64,000 bases of DNA, taken from assembly GCA_963926355.1 (NCBI GenBank), contig CAWUWW010000003.1, positions 52,970 to 116,969 of the forward strand, read 5' to 3'. The position numbers were made by a program, and so were the translations under genes. A model generated the notes under the pieces. It was not told where the DNA came from and ran no database searches. It saw only the letters and a list, made by a program, of their open reading frames with translations. Source of the DNA: SCGC-AAA076-P13 sp963926355 (GTDB lineage: Bacteria > Pseudomonadota > Gammaproteobacteria > Magnimaribacterales > D2472). Within the stretch, counting starts at the first letter, position 1; every line of letters starts with the position of its first letter. Shown one piece after another: positions 1 through 9,395 of this stretch.

Positions 1-975
1 GATTGCTATTGAAAGTTCTTTAGTGCCTTTTTCAAATAGCGAATTTTCGAACACGCCCAGAGGGCCATTCCATAATATAGTTTTTGAAGAATTAATTACA
101 TTTAACATTTGGTCAGTAAGAGGTTGATCTAAAATCATTTCATTTTTTGCTACTTCATTAATTTTTTTTTCTTCTATCTGACTGCCTTCAAAAGTAGTCG
201 AAGTAATAACGCTTTCTGGCAAAATTATCTTACCTCCATCTAGAAGATCTTTAGCTATATTTAGCATGGATTCCTCATATAAAGAAATTCCTACCTCATG
301 ACCAGCAGCTTTTATGAAAGTATTGGCAATGCCACCCCCAACAATTATATGACCCGCCTTGGTGTTAATATTTTTTATAAGCTCAAGTTTTGTTGATACT
401 TTTGAGCCGCCTATAATAGCTGTATAAGGATTTTCATACTCATTTAAAGCTTTAGTTAAAGAAGCAATTTCTTGCTGCAGTAAAATTCCGGCACAAGCTA
501 TTTTTGAATGCTTAATTGCAGAATGTGTAGAGGCATGTTCACGGTGTGAAGTACCAAAAGCATCAAAAACATAAATATCACATATGGAGCCAAGAAGCTT
601 TCCTAATGGATCACTGTTTGATCGCTCTCCATCAAAAAATCTTATATTTTCAAGAACCTGTATTCTTGCTTTGCTATTAAATATGGATGAGTCATTCAGA
701 TTACTTATTAGTTCTACCTCTTCTTGAGCAATATTCATCAGTGATTCTACAACCGGCCTTAAAGATAATTTTTCATCAAATATACCTTCTTTAGGCCTTC
801 CTAGATGGGAGACTAAAAGAATTTTAGCGCCTTGCTCTAAAGCATGATTGATAGTTGGCATCGATGCTAATATTCTAGAATTGTCATAAACAACGCCATC
901 TTTAATGGGCACGTTCATATCAACTCTAATAGCAAGATTTTTATCTTTTAGATTTAGATCAAAAAGATTATTCAT
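1..975 (-). CDS. pgk: Phosphoglycerate kinase, C-terminus cut by window edge
   Basis: Transfers phosphate between 1,3-bisphosphoglycerate and ADP in glycolysis or gluconeogenesis, in the cytosol. The frame is open from an ATG at 975 down to base 1, giving 325 codons of a family of about 390 residues, so the last 60-70 residues lie outside. The N-terminus reads MNNLFDLNLKDKNLAIRVDM, followed by a VPIKDG segment and the conserved SHLGRP substrate-binding motif. Near the edge, NGPLGVFE is the typical C-lobe motif. It overlaps the end of tkt by 8 bases (ATGAATAA), so the two are probably one transcript. Identification is firm. Confidence 0.96.
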   Translation of the reverse strand, partial: MNNLFDLNLKDKNLAIRVDMNVPIKDGVVYDNSRILASMPTINHALEQGAKILLVSHLGRPKEGIFDEKLSLRPVVESLMNIAQEEVELISNLNDSSIFNSKARIQVLENIRFFDGERSNSDPLGKLLGSICDIYVFDAFGTSHREHASTHSAIKHSKIACAGILLQQEIASLTKALNEYENPYTAIIGGSKVSTKLELIKNINTKAGHIIVGGGIANTFIKAAGHEVGISLYEESMLNIAKDLLDGGKIILPESVITSTTFEGSQIEEKKINEVAKNEMILDQPLTDQMLNVINSSKTILWNGPLGVFENSLFEKGTKELSIAI

Positions 976-2956
976 CTAATAATGATTTTGCCATTTCAAT
1001 AACATTTTCAGTAGTAAAGCCAAAATGGTCTAGCAAAATATTAGCAGGTGCCGATTCACCAAAAGTCTCTATACCTAAAACCTTGTCAGTTTTATTTAAT
1101 AATTTATACCAAGAGTTTGGGTGTGCTAACTCTGCAACCAATATTGGAAGATCTTTTTTTATTATTGAGGATTGGTATTCTTCGGAACTAGACAAGAAAA
1201 TATCTAAGCAAGGCATAGATATGACATTAGAGGCAATGCCTTGTTTATCAAGATCTTCCGAAGCATCTAGCATCATCTGCAATTCACTTCCAGAGGCCAT
1301 CAAGGTTATCTGAGCATCTGAATTTTCTTTAACAAGATATCCGCCTTTTTTAATATCGGAAATCTGGTTAGCATTTCTTGTTATTGGAGATGTGTTTTGT
1401 CTGCTAAAAATTAAACATGTAGGTGTTTTAGTTGAAGTAACCGCATTCTCCCAAGCAACAGCTGTCTCAACTAAATCTGCAGGCCTCCAATTATTAAGAT
1501 TAGGTGTTGATCTCAAGGTAACCAGATGCTCTACAGGCTGATGGGTTGGACCATCTTCACCAAGAGCTATTGAGTCATGAGTGTATACAAAAATATTTGG
1601 TATTCCCATAAGAGCAGAAAGCCTGATAGCATTTCTTGCATAATCAGTAAATACTAAAAATGTAGCCCCATAAGGCTTGATTCCACCATGCAGAACCATT
1701 CCATTCATAATGGCTGACATCCCAAACTCTCTCACGCCATAGTTAATATGATTACCAGTAGGGTTTTCATTTGAGAATGTAGTACTTGATTTTGAAAAAG
1801 TATTATTTGAAGGAGTTAAATCAGCAGAACCTCCGACAAGTTCTGGTATTTCTTTTACAAAGAAATCTAAGCAAACTTGAGAGGCTTTTCTTGTTGCCAT
1901 TGATGCATTCTCTTTGTCGCAATGCTCAAGGAATTCAGTATATTTTTTTGAGAAATCTTCTGGTAAATTACCGGATATTCTTCTTGTTAATTCTGTATAC
2001 TTTTCTAAATCTTCTGCTTTTAGCAAAGTCATAACAGAATCCCATTCCTTGTTTTTGCTTTCACCATCTGAAACTGCATTCCAAGATTCATAAACAGCAT
2101 CTGGAATATCAAAGGGTACATGTGTCCAGCCAAGAAGTTCTCTTGTTTTTAATATCTCTTCGTCGCCCAAGGGAGAGCCATGTACATCAGAGGTCCCGGA
2201 CTTATTTGGAGATCCAAACCCTATGGTTGTTTTACAAAAAATCATGGTAGGCATTTTGTTTTCTTCTTTTGCCAACTCAATAGCAGCACTTATAGCATCT
2301 GCATTATGACCATCTACACATATTGTTTGCCAGCCATAACTATCAAACCTTTTTACTGTATCGTCTGTAAACCAATTCTCAATCTCTCCATCAATTGAAA
2401 TTCCATTCTGGTCATAAAAACAAATTAATTTTCCAAGCTGATGGGTTCCAGCAAATGAGCAAGCTTCGTGGGATATGCCTTCCATTAAGCACCCATCTCC
2501 TAAGAAGGTATATGTATAGTGATCTATTGGCTTAAGATTTGGTGAATTAAACTCTGCAGCAAGCATCTTCTCAGAAATAGCCATGCCAACCGCATTAGCA
2601 ATACCTTGACCCAAAGGCCCAGTAGTTGTTTCTATGCCATGATCCAGGTCAAACTCTGGATGGCCGGGTGTTTTAGATTTAAGTTGTCTAAAGTTTTTTA
2701 AATCATCTATGGAGATATCGTAGCCCGTTAAATGTAACAAGCTATATAAAAGCATAGAGCCATGTCCGTTAGACAAGACAAATCTATCTCTATTAAACCA
2801 ATGTGGATTAGACGGGTTGTGATTTAAATGAGTTTTCCATAAAGCAGTGGCAATATCTGCCATTCCCATAGGCATTCCAGGATGTCCAGAATTAGCTTTT
2901 TGAACACCATCTACTGAGAGAAACCTTAAAGCATTTGTTTGATCTGAGTTATTCAA
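968..2956 (-). CDS. tkt: Transketolase
   Basis: Thiamine-diphosphate enzyme of the non-oxidative pentose phosphate pathway that moves two-carbon ketol units between sugar phosphates. The 662-residue length is normal. LSNGHGS (61-67), TTGPLGQG (111-118) and GDGCLMEG (153-160, cofactor-binding) are all present. The start is TTG: an AAGGA Shine-Dalgarno sits 7 bases upstream, and the N-terminus then aligns with E. coli TktA through the QKANSGHPGMPMGMADIA stretch. It is divergent from metK, an arrangement also seen in Pseudomonas, and its stop overlaps the pgk start by 8 bases. Confidence 0.96.
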   Translation of the reverse strand: MNNSDQTNALRFLSVDGVQKANSGHPGMPMGMADIATALWKTHLNHNPSNPHWFNRDRFVLSNGHGSMLLYSLLHLTGYDISIDDLKNFRQLKSKTPGHPEFDLDHGIETTTGPLGQGIANAVGMAISEKMLAAEFNSPNLKPIDHYTYTFLGDGCLMEGISHEACSFAGTHQLGKLICFYDQNGISIDGEIENWFTDDTVKRFDSYGWQTICVDGHNADAISAAIELAKEENKMPTMIFCKTTIGFGSPNKSGTSDVHGSPLGDEEILKTRELLGWTHVPFDIPDAVYESWNAVSDGESKNKEWDSVMTLLKAEDLEKYTELTRRISGNLPEDFSKKYTEFLEHCDKENASMATRKASQVCLDFFVKEIPELVGGSADLTPSNNTFSKSSTTFSNENPTGNHINYGVREFGMSAIMNGMVLHGGIKPYGATFLVFTDYARNAIRLSALMGIPNIFVYTHDSIALGEDGPTHQPVEHLVTLRSTPNLNNWRPADLVETAVAWENAVTSTKTPTCLIFSRQNTSPITRNANQISDIKKGGYLVKENSDAQITLMASGSELQMMLDASEDLDKQGIASNVISMPCLDIFLSSSEEYQSSIIKKDLPILVAELAHPNSWYKLLNKTDKVLGIETFGESAPANILLDHFGFTTENVIEMAKSLLDE

Positions 2957-3144
2957 TTTTTTTTCCTTGGATTTGCTTGGTTTGAATAGATAATAATAAT
3001 ATTTTAATCATCATAAATATAGGTGTATTAAAGGTTAATATAATATAAAATGCCATAAATGTGATTTTCTAATTTTTTGCATACATTTAAACTGCTAAAA
3101 AATAAATATTTTAAATTACTTACATAAAAATTCTAGGAGAGAGA

Positions 3145-4299
3145 ATGAGTTATATATTTACATCTGAATCAGTTTCTGGAGGTCATCCTGACAAAGTCTG
3201 TGACCAAGTATCTGATGCCGTTCTTGATGCATATTTAGCAGAAGATCCAAATAGCAGAGTGGCTTGTGAAACAATGATTAAAAATAATATGGTCTTTATT
3301 GCCGGGGAGATAACATCTCTAGGTAATCCAGATTTAGAGCCAATTGTAAGAAAAACAATTAATGATATTGGCTATAACACTGATGAATATGGATTTAATG
3401 GCGATACGTGTGAGTTTACGAACCTTGTTTTTCAACAGTCTCCTGATATTGCTCAAGGGGTTAATGAAGGTGAGGGTGAGGATTTAGAACAAGGAGCTGG
3501 AGATCAAGGTCTTATGTTTGGTTATGCCTGTAAAGAGACTAAATCTTTAATGCCCCTGCCTATAGACTTATCACACAAGCTTGTTAAGAGACAGGCTGAT
3601 GCTATGAAGAGTGGTGAAATTTCATGGCTCAGACCAGATGCAAAAAGCCAAGTTAGTGTTATATATTCCGATGATGGCAAAACAATTGAAGGCCTTTCTG
3701 CAGTAGTTCTTTCAACACAGCATGACGAAGATGTGTCTCAAGAAGAAATAAAAGCTGAAATAATGGATAAAATTATCAAGCCAATAGTCCCTGAGGAATG
3801 GATTTTAGATTCAACCAAGATCTATATAAATCCAACTGGGAAGTTCGTTATAGGTGGTCCAGTTGGTGATTGCGGGCTTACTGGAAGAAAAATTATTGTT
3901 GATACTTATGGAGGTATGGCGCGCCATGGCGGCGGTGCTTTTTCTGGCAAAGACCCTTCAAAAGTAGATAGATCTGCAGCTTACGCGTGTAGATATGTAG
4001 CAAAGAATATTGTTGCAGCAGGGCTAGCAGACTATTGTGAAATTCAAGTATCCTATGCAATTGGTGTTGCAACACCAACATCCATAAATGTTAATACTTT
4101 TAATAGCGAAAAAATCTCAAAAACTGCTATTGAAAAAATAGTTGAAGAGCACTTTGATCTTAGGCCTAAAAATCTTATCAATATGCTAGATCTTAAGAGG
4201 CCTATATACCTTCCAACTGCTGCATATGGACACTTTGGAAGAACTGATATTGATCTTACTTGGGAAAAAACTGATAAAGTTTCAGATATCTCACAATAA
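3145..4299 (+). CDS. metK: S-adenosylmethionine synthetase
   Basis: Makes S-adenosylmethionine from methionine and ATP. The protein is 384 residues, the usual length. HPDK (14-17) supplies the catalytic histidine, GAGDQGLMFGYA (117-128) is the family signature, and a GGGAFSGKD phosphate-binding loop lies near residue 263. The ATG follows a strong TAGGAGAG ribosome-binding site. ahcY begins 20 bases after the stop, so SAM production and removal of its by-product SAH are probably co-transcribed. I saw no recognisable SAM-riboswitch fold in the 188-base leader. Confidence 0.97.
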   Translation: MSYIFTSESVSGGHPDKVCDQVSDAVLDAYLAEDPNSRVACETMIKNNMVFIAGEITSLGNPDLEPIVRKTINDIGYNTDEYGFNGDTCEFTNLVFQQSPDIAQGVNEGEGEDLEQGAGDQGLMFGYACKETKSLMPLPIDLSHKLVKRQADAMKSGEISWLRPDAKSQVSVIYSDDGKTIEGLSAVVLSTQHDEDVSQEEIKAEIMDKIIKPIVPEEWILDSTKIYINPTGKFVIGGPVGDCGLTGRKIIVDTYGGMARHGGGAFSGKDPSKVDRSAAYACRYVAKNIVAAGLADYCEIQVSYAIGVATPTSINVNTFNSEKISKTAIEKIVEEHFDLRPKNLINMLDLKRPIYLPTAAYGHFGRTDIDLTWEKTDKVSDISQ

Positions 4300-4319
4300 A
4301 AATAAACTTAGGAAAAAAA

Positions 4320-5714
4320 ATGGAAAATGATTATAAAGTAGCTGATATGTCTCTTGCTGAGTTTGGTAGAAGAGAGATATCTCTTGCTGAAAATGAAATG
4401 CCTGCACTTATGGCCTTAAGAGATAAGTATAGAGCTGAACAGCCTTTAGCTGGAGCTAAAATTATGGGCTGTATTCATATGACAATTCAAACAGCAGTTC
4501 TAATGGAAACCCTAATTGATCTTGGTGCTGAATTAAGATGGTCATCATGTAATATTTTTTCAACACAAGACCACGCGGCTGCAGCAATGGCCGCTGTTGG
4601 AATTCCAACTTTTGCATGGAAGGGCGAGACTGAAGAAGAATTTGTATGGTGTATTGAGCAAACTATTTTAAAAGATGGAACTCCATGGGATGCAAATATG
4701 ATCCTTGATGATGGTAGTGATCTTACTGCAATGGTTCATGAAAAATTTCCAGAGATGCTAGAGACTATTCATGGTGTATCTGAAGAAACTACAACTGGCA
4801 TTCATAGATTAAAAGATATGCTTTTAAAGGGTGAATTAAAAATACCTGCTATTAATGTTAATGACTCTGTAACGAAAGCAAAAAATGATAATAAGTACGG
4901 ATGCAGGCACAGTCTTAATGATGCCCTTAAAAGAGGTACTGACATGCTCCTGTCAGGCAAAAGAGGCTTGGTGATTGGGTATGGAGATGTTGGCAAGGGA
5001 TCTGCTGCTAGTCTCGCTCAAGAAGGCATGATAGTTAGCGTAGTAGAATCTGATCCAATATGTGCAATGCAAGCATGCATGGATGGTTTTGCTGTTGTGT
5101 CCTGTTATAAAAATGGAGTTGTAACCAGAAAAGAAGCTGATATTGATATGCAGGTCATGGGAACAACTGATTTAGTGGTTACAACAACTGGAAATGTGAA
5201 TGTTTGTGATTCAGCCATGTTGAATACACTTAAAAATGCTGCCGTGGTCTGTAATATTGGCCATTTTGACAATGAAATTGACACTGCATTTATGAGAGAT
5301 GCCTTCTATTGGGATGAGATTAAACCTCAAGTTCATAGAATTTTTAGAGATACTAAACCAGAAGGAACTCCCAATCTTTCGAGTAAAAACTATCTTATTC
5401 TTTTGTCTGAGGGAAGACTAGTAAACCTAGGAAATGCCACAGGACATCCAAGTAGAATTATGGATGGTTCGTTTGCTAACCAAGTACTTGCTCAAATTCA
5501 TTTATACAAACAAGGGTTTGCTAATATCAATGATGCTGATACAAAAGCTGAGATGATTACTGTAGAGGTTTTACCTAAAAAACTAGATGAAGAGGTAGCT
5601 GCATTAATGGTTGCAGGTTTTGGAGGGGTTATAACTCAACTTACTCAAGAACAAGCAGAATATATTAATGTTCCTCAAGAAGGCCCTTTCAAAGAAGACG
5701 CCTACAAATATTAG
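4320..5714 (+). CDS. ahcY: Adenosylhomocysteinase (SAH hydrolase)
   Basis: Hydrolyses S-adenosylhomocysteine to adenosine and homocysteine using tightly bound NAD, relieving product inhibition of methyltransferases. The 464 residues correspond to the long form with an internal insert, common in proteobacteria. The N-terminal substrate domain contains STQDHAAAA (81-89). The NAD-binding glycine motif GYGDVGKG spans 220-227. The C-terminus ends in a KEDAYKY tail of the family type. An AGGA ribosome-binding site lies 8 bases before the ATG. It is the distal gene of a metK-ahcY pair. Confidence 0.97.
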   Translation: MENDYKVADMSLAEFGRREISLAENEMPALMALRDKYRAEQPLAGAKIMGCIHMTIQTAVLMETLIDLGAELRWSSCNIFSTQDHAAAAMAAVGIPTFAWKGETEEEFVWCIEQTILKDGTPWDANMILDDGSDLTAMVHEKFPEMLETIHGVSEETTTGIHRLKDMLLKGELKIPAINVNDSVTKAKNDNKYGCRHSLNDALKRGTDMLLSGKRGLVIGYGDVGKGSAASLAQEGMIVSVVESDPICAMQACMDGFAVVSCYKNGVVTRKEADIDMQVMGTTDLVVTTTGNVNVCDSAMLNTLKNAAVVCNIGHFDNEIDTAFMRDAFYWDEIKPQVHRIFRDTKPEGTPNLSSKNYLILLSEGRLVNLGNATGHPSRIMDGSFANQVLAQIHLYKQGFANINDADTKAEMITVEVLPKKLDEEVAALMVAGFGGVITQLTQEQAEYINVPQEGPFKEDAYKY

Positions 5715-5728
5715 CCAAACATTGTGCA

Positions 5729-5752
5729 ATTATGAGCTTTATTGCTCATAAT
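5729..5752 (+). other. Perfect 9-bp hairpin ahead of the lptM-lysA chain
   Basis: The arms ATTATGAGC (5729-5737) and GCTCATAAT (5744-5752) are perfectly complementary around a 6-base loop, TTTATT. There is no T-run after the stem, so it is not a standard intrinsic terminator. It lies between the ahcY stop and the start codon of the small lipoprotein gene, ending 7 bases before that ATG. It could stabilise the ahcY 3' end, attenuate read-through, or mask the lptM start. The structure is visible; the role is inference. Confidence 0.5.
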
Positions 5753-5759
5753 ATGCATT

Positions 5760-5861
5760 ATGAAAATAGTCCGAATCATTGTTTGTATATTTGCTACTGC
5801 ATCTCTAGTTGGATGCGGAGTAAAAGGTCCTATTATTAATTCAATAACCCATATCGTGTAA
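5760..5861 (+). CDS. lptM: Small lipoprotein, LptM (YifL/LppL)-like
   Basis: A 33-residue lipoprotein. It has a basic start (MKIVR), a short hydrophobic stretch and a lipobox LVGC at residues 16-19, immediately followed by CGVKGP, which matches the CGxKGPL motif of LptM/LppL. In enterobacteria LptM helps mature the LptDE lipopolysaccharide translocon. The gene sits directly before lysA, as lppL does in Pseudomonas, and its TAA abuts the lysA ATG. The usual proline-rich tail is replaced by about 10 residues, so this is a minimal version. No convincing Shine-Dalgarno is visible. Confidence 0.75.
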   Translation: MKIVRIIVCIFATASLVGCGVKGPIINSITHIV

Positions 5862-7103
5862 ATGGATTTTTTTAACTATAAAGATGGAAAGTTATTTTGT
5901 GAAGATGTAGATCTTTCACTCATATCAGACGCTTTTAATACTCCTGCTTATGTATATTCAAAAAAGACTCTTGAAAGGCATGCGGATGCTTATTTAAAGT
6001 CGTTCTCATCTAGTAACAATTTAGTTTGCTTTGCTGTCAAATCATTAAGTAATATTTCTATTCTAAAAATACTTAAAGATAGAGGGTGTGGCTTTGATAT
6101 TGTCTCAGGCGGAGAATTACATAGAGTTTTACTAGCAGGAGCTGATCCTAAAAAAATAATATTTTCTGGTGTTGGGAAAACTAAAGAAGAAATAGCCTCA
6201 GGAATTAAAAATAATGTCTTATCTTTTAATATTGAGTCGCCCTCTGAGCTTTACAGAATTGAGAGAGTTGCTAAAGACTTGGATAGAGTTGCTCCCATAT
6301 CAATTAGATTCAATCCTGATGTAGATTCAGGAGGCCATGATTACATCACAACAGGCAGAAAGGGAGACAAGTTCGGGATCTCCTCAATAGAGGATATTTT
6401 AGAACTAAGCAGTTATATCTCTAGCTCTAAAAATTTAAAAAATGTTGGCGTTGCTTGTCACATTGGATCTCAAATTCTTGGACTAGACAGTTATAAGGCT
6501 GCTGCACGCAAAACCATTGAACTGGCTGATATGCTTCTTGAGATGGGTATTGAGCTTGATTTTCTAGACCTAGGCGGAGGCCTCGGGGTTCCTTACAACG
6601 GAGAGACACCACCGTCTCCCAGTGAATTAGTTGCTTGTCTTGAAAATGAATTATCCGAAAGAAAAGAAAGAATTATTATAGAGCCAGGAAGAAGTATATC
6701 TGCCAATGCGGGGGTTCTTCTTACTAAGGTTGAGTACATCAAAGATGAATTTTTAATAGTTGATGCCGCAATGAATGACCTTTTAAGGCCCGCTCTATAC
6801 AAAGCTGAGCATGATGTATGGAATCTAGAAAAAGATAGTACTCAAGAAGCTAAAGTATGGAATATTGTTGGTCCAATTTGTGAATCTTCTGATTTCTTAG
6901 CAAGAAATATAAGTATTCCTGCAAAAGAGGATGACGTGTTAGCAATAAAATCAGCTGGAGCATATGGGTTTGTTATGTCTTCAAATTATAATTCTAGACC
7001 AAAATCTGCTGAGATTCTTGTAGATGGAAGCGAATTCAAACTAATAAGAAAAAGGGAGAATTTCGATGACCTTGTTCAATCTGAGATAAGCCTAGATGAT
7101 TAG
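5862..7103 (+). CDS. lysA: Diaminopimelate decarboxylase
   Basis: PLP enzyme that decarboxylates meso-diaminopimelate to L-lysine, the last step of lysine biosynthesis. At 413 residues it is full length. K60 in FAVKSL is the expected PLP-binding lysine; a HIGSQ motif lies near residue 200, a GGGLGVPY loop near 240, and an ICESSDFLA substrate/active-site motif in the C-terminal barrel. It starts with no gap after the lipoprotein gene and overlaps dapF by 8 bases (ATGATTAG), so lysA and dapF, which act in sequence, are translationally linked. Confidence 0.96.
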   Translation: MDFFNYKDGKLFCEDVDLSLISDAFNTPAYVYSKKTLERHADAYLKSFSSSNNLVCFAVKSLSNISILKILKDRGCGFDIVSGGELHRVLLAGADPKKIIFSGVGKTKEEIASGIKNNVLSFNIESPSELYRIERVAKDLDRVAPISIRFNPDVDSGGHDYITTGRKGDKFGISSIEDILELSSYISSSKNLKNVGVACHIGSQILGLDSYKAAARKTIELADMLLEMGIELDFLDLGGGLGVPYNGETPPSPSELVACLENELSERKERIIIEPGRSISANAGVLLTKVEYIKDEFLIVDAAMNDLLRPALYKAEHDVWNLEKDSTQEAKVWNIVGPICESSDFLARNISIPAKEDDVLAIKSAGAYGFVMSSNYNSRPKSAEILVDGSEFKLIRKRENFDDLVQSEISLDD

Positions 7104-7878
7104 TTTTGATAAGATGCATGGGAATGGTAATGATTTTATTGTTATGAATTCTATTGAGCAAGATTTTATACCGTCGATGAAATTTATAAAAAAAAATGCT
7201 GATAGACAGACTGGGATAGGCTTTGATCAATTAATCTTAATAGGCCTCCCTATTAAAGAAAATTCAGATTTTATGATCAAATTTTACAATGCAGATGGTG
7301 GTGAGGCAGACATGTGCCTGAATGGTATAAGGTGTGCTGTGGCTTATATTTGGAAGCATAGTTTTGCTGCTAAAAGATCTTTAGTTCTTGAAACTAATAA
7401 AAAAATAATAATCTGCAAGCCCGCTGGAAAAAGCATTCAAGCATCTTTTGATATGCCATTAGTAAATACTGATACAAAGCTCTATTCATCACTTCAAAAG
7501 TCTCTAAAAAATGAGGCATTTTTTATAGTAGACGCTGGGAACAAGCATTTGTGTCTTAAAAAAAGAAGCATTAAGAATGAAGATTTAGATGCATTGTATT
7601 CAAAATTAAAAAAAATAATTAGGCCGCATAATATTAATTTATCAATCTTTAAGCATACTAAAGAACTGATCGAAATAAGAACATATGAGAATGGTGTTGG
7701 GGAGACGCTTTCCTGTGGTTCAGCGTCTGCATCAGTTGCCTCCTTATATCTTAATAGTAAGATAAATAAAGTGACTGTTAGATCTTCGGGTGGCGAGATA
7801 AAATTTTCTAAGTCAAAAAATGGCATTTTAATGACGGGACCTTCAGCTCATATATTCTCAGGAGATATTAATGACTAA
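7096..7878 (+). CDS. dapF: Diaminopimelate epimerase
   Basis: Converts LL- to meso-diaminopimelate for lysine and peptidoglycan, using two catalytic cysteines. Both are present: C74 in ADMCLNGIRC and C207 in GETLSCGSAS. The first motif is normally CGNG, so the CLNG here is a mild deviation. The protein is 260 residues against a usual 270-280. The start overlaps lysA by 8 bases and the end overlaps the DUF484 gene by 8 bases (ATGACTAA). Family assignment is secure. Confidence 0.95.
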   Translation: MISFDKMHGNGNDFIVMNSIEQDFIPSMKFIKKNADRQTGIGFDQLILIGLPIKENSDFMIKFYNADGGEADMCLNGIRCAVAYIWKHSFAAKRSLVLETNKKIIICKPAGKSIQASFDMPLVNTDTKLYSSLQKSLKNEAFFIVDAGNKHLCLKKRSIKNEDLDALYSKLKKIIRPHNINLSIFKHTKELIEIRTYENGVGETLSCGSASASVASLYLNSKINKVTVRSSGGEIKFSKSKNGILMTGPSAHIFSGDIND

Positions 7879-8500
7879 AAAACTAGATCCAAAAGACGTT
7901 GAGTTATTTCTTTTAGACAATATTAATTTTTTTGAATCAAGGGAATCTCTTGTTGGAGAACTTAAATTTAGACACTCATCAAGCTCTGCATCTTCTTTAT
8001 TAGAGCGTCAGATTATGAAATTAAGAGATGAGCAGAAAGATCTTATGGACCTGCTTTCTTCATTTATAAAGACAGCTTCACTTAACGAAGATTTATTTAA
8101 TAAATCAAAAAATTTGACTCTTTCAATATTGGGATCCTCCTCTAAAGAAGAGGTTATAAGCAATGTTCAAGATGATTTTATAAAAAACTTTGGTGTTGAT
8201 AGCTGTATCCTTGATTTTATTGAAAACGAAAAAATGGATCAGCTAGAAAGTAATACAGGAATGTCCTTTCATAAAGGAGCAATTTATTGCGGGTCTTATT
8301 CTAACGAAAAAATGGAACTTCTCTTCGGTGATAACAAGGTTGCATCTATTGCCGTAGCAGTAATAGCTGGGCATAAAGACATTGGTTTGCTGAAATTAGG
8401 AAGCTATGAGCGTACTAGATATCTTGGAGATGAAGATACTACTTTCATAGAATACATTAGGGATATTTTAGAAAAGAAATTTTCATCGTTTGATGTCTAG
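7871..8500 (+). CDS. DUF484 family protein
   Basis: A 209-residue cytosolic protein of the DUF484 family, recognised by its position between dapF and xerC and its layout. A short N-terminal region (LFLLDNINFF, typical of the family) is followed by a helical segment around residues 40-75 and a GAF-like C-terminal domain. No catalytic motif is visible and the function of the family is not established. Both ends join the neighbours through 8-base overlaps (ATGACTAA and ATGTCTAG), so expression is tied to dapF and xerC. Confidence 0.85.
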   Translation: MTKKLDPKDVELFLLDNINFFESRESLVGELKFRHSSSSASSLLERQIMKLRDEQKDLMDLLSSFIKTASLNEDLFNKSKNLTLSILGSSSKEEVISNVQDDFIKNFGVDSCILDFIENEKMDQLESNTGMSFHKGAIYCGSYSNEKMELLFGDNKVASIAVAVIAGHKDIGLLKLGSYERTRYLGDEDTTFIEYIRDILEKKFSSFDV

Positions 8501-9395
8501 CGACTATTTTATCTCAAAGGATGTAAAACTTTACATCGATTATATTTCTGAGATTAAAAATCTCTCTACCAATACAAGCTCTTCTTACAAAAGAGACCTT
8601 GATAAACTGGTTAAATATTTTCATTCTATAGGCATTGCTGACTATGAAGATATAAATGATGAGATATGCTCTGGATGGATTGGTAGCCTTTATTCTTTAG
8701 ATATTAATCCTAGAAGTATTCAAAGACATTTATCCTCTGGAAAGGGGTTTTTTAGATTCCTAAAAAAGAATCATAGAGTTACAGGCTCCCCTTTTGAGCT
8801 TGTAAAAGCACCCAAAACACCAAGCTATCTGCCTGAAGTTCTTTCTCCTGAAAGCGTTGAGCAATTGCTTAATTTTAAACCAGATGGTTCTCTTGAGATT
8901 AGAGACCTGGCCATTGTTGAGCTCATGTACTCATCAGGTCTGAGAGTATCAGAAACAGCCGGGGTTGATCTAGATCATTTTGAAGAAGAAATGTCATTCC
9001 TAAGAATTTTAGGTAAGGGCTCAAAGACAAGGATTGTACCTCTTGGAAGGTATGCAATAAATGCTATTAAAAATTGGATTCATGAAAGATCTAAGTATTC
9101 TGAAGAATCAACAGCTCTTTTTATAAACCTAAAGGGCACTAGGCTTTCTGTAAGAAGCATTCAGCTTAGATTAAAACGATTGGCAACTAAACAAGGACTC
9201 CCACCAATACACCCTCATATGCTTCGTCATAGCTTTGCAACTCATATGCTTGAGTCAAGTGGTGACCTTAGAACAATTCAGGAGCTATTAGGTCATAGCT
9301 CACTTTCAACAACCCAAATTTATACCAAATTAGATTACCAACACTTAGTAAAGATTTACGATAATGCCCATCCTAGAGCAAAAAAAAATGAATAA
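8493..9395 (+). CDS. xerC: Tyrosine recombinase XerC
   Basis: Site-specific recombinase that, with XerD, resolves chromosome dimers at dif. The N-terminal SAM-like DNA-binding domain covers roughly residues 5-95. The catalytic domain shows the full set: Arg in SSGLRVSE (about 151), Lys in GKGSKTR, HxLRH in HPHMLRHSFATHML, a second His in LGHSS, and the nucleophilic Tyr in TTQIYTKL. I chose the ATG at 8493, which gives the same 8-base overlap (ATGTCTAG) seen at neighbouring junctions; an in-frame TTG lies one codon earlier. XerC rather than XerD is inferred from the dapF-DUF484 context. Confidence 0.93.
   Translation: MSSDYFISKDVKLYIDYISEIKNLSTNTSSSYKRDLDKLVKYFHSIGIADYEDINDEICSGWIGSLYSLDINPRSIQRHLSSGKGFFRFLKKNHRVTGSPFELVKAPKTPSYLPEVLSPESVEQLLNFKPDGSLEIRDLAIVELMYSSGLRVSETAGVDLDHFEEEMSFLRILGKGSKTRIVPLGRYAINAIKNWIHERSKYSEESTALFINLKGTRLSVRSIQLRLKRLATKQGLPPIHPHMLRHSFATHMLESSGDLRTIQELLGHSSLSTTQIYTKLDYQHLVKIYDNAHPRAKKNE

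Noticed and set aside
2957..3144. SAM or SAH riboswitch in the metK leader
   Set aside because: The gap is almost pure A/T with no stable paired stems or conserved riboswitch core visible by eye. A covariance-model search would settle it.
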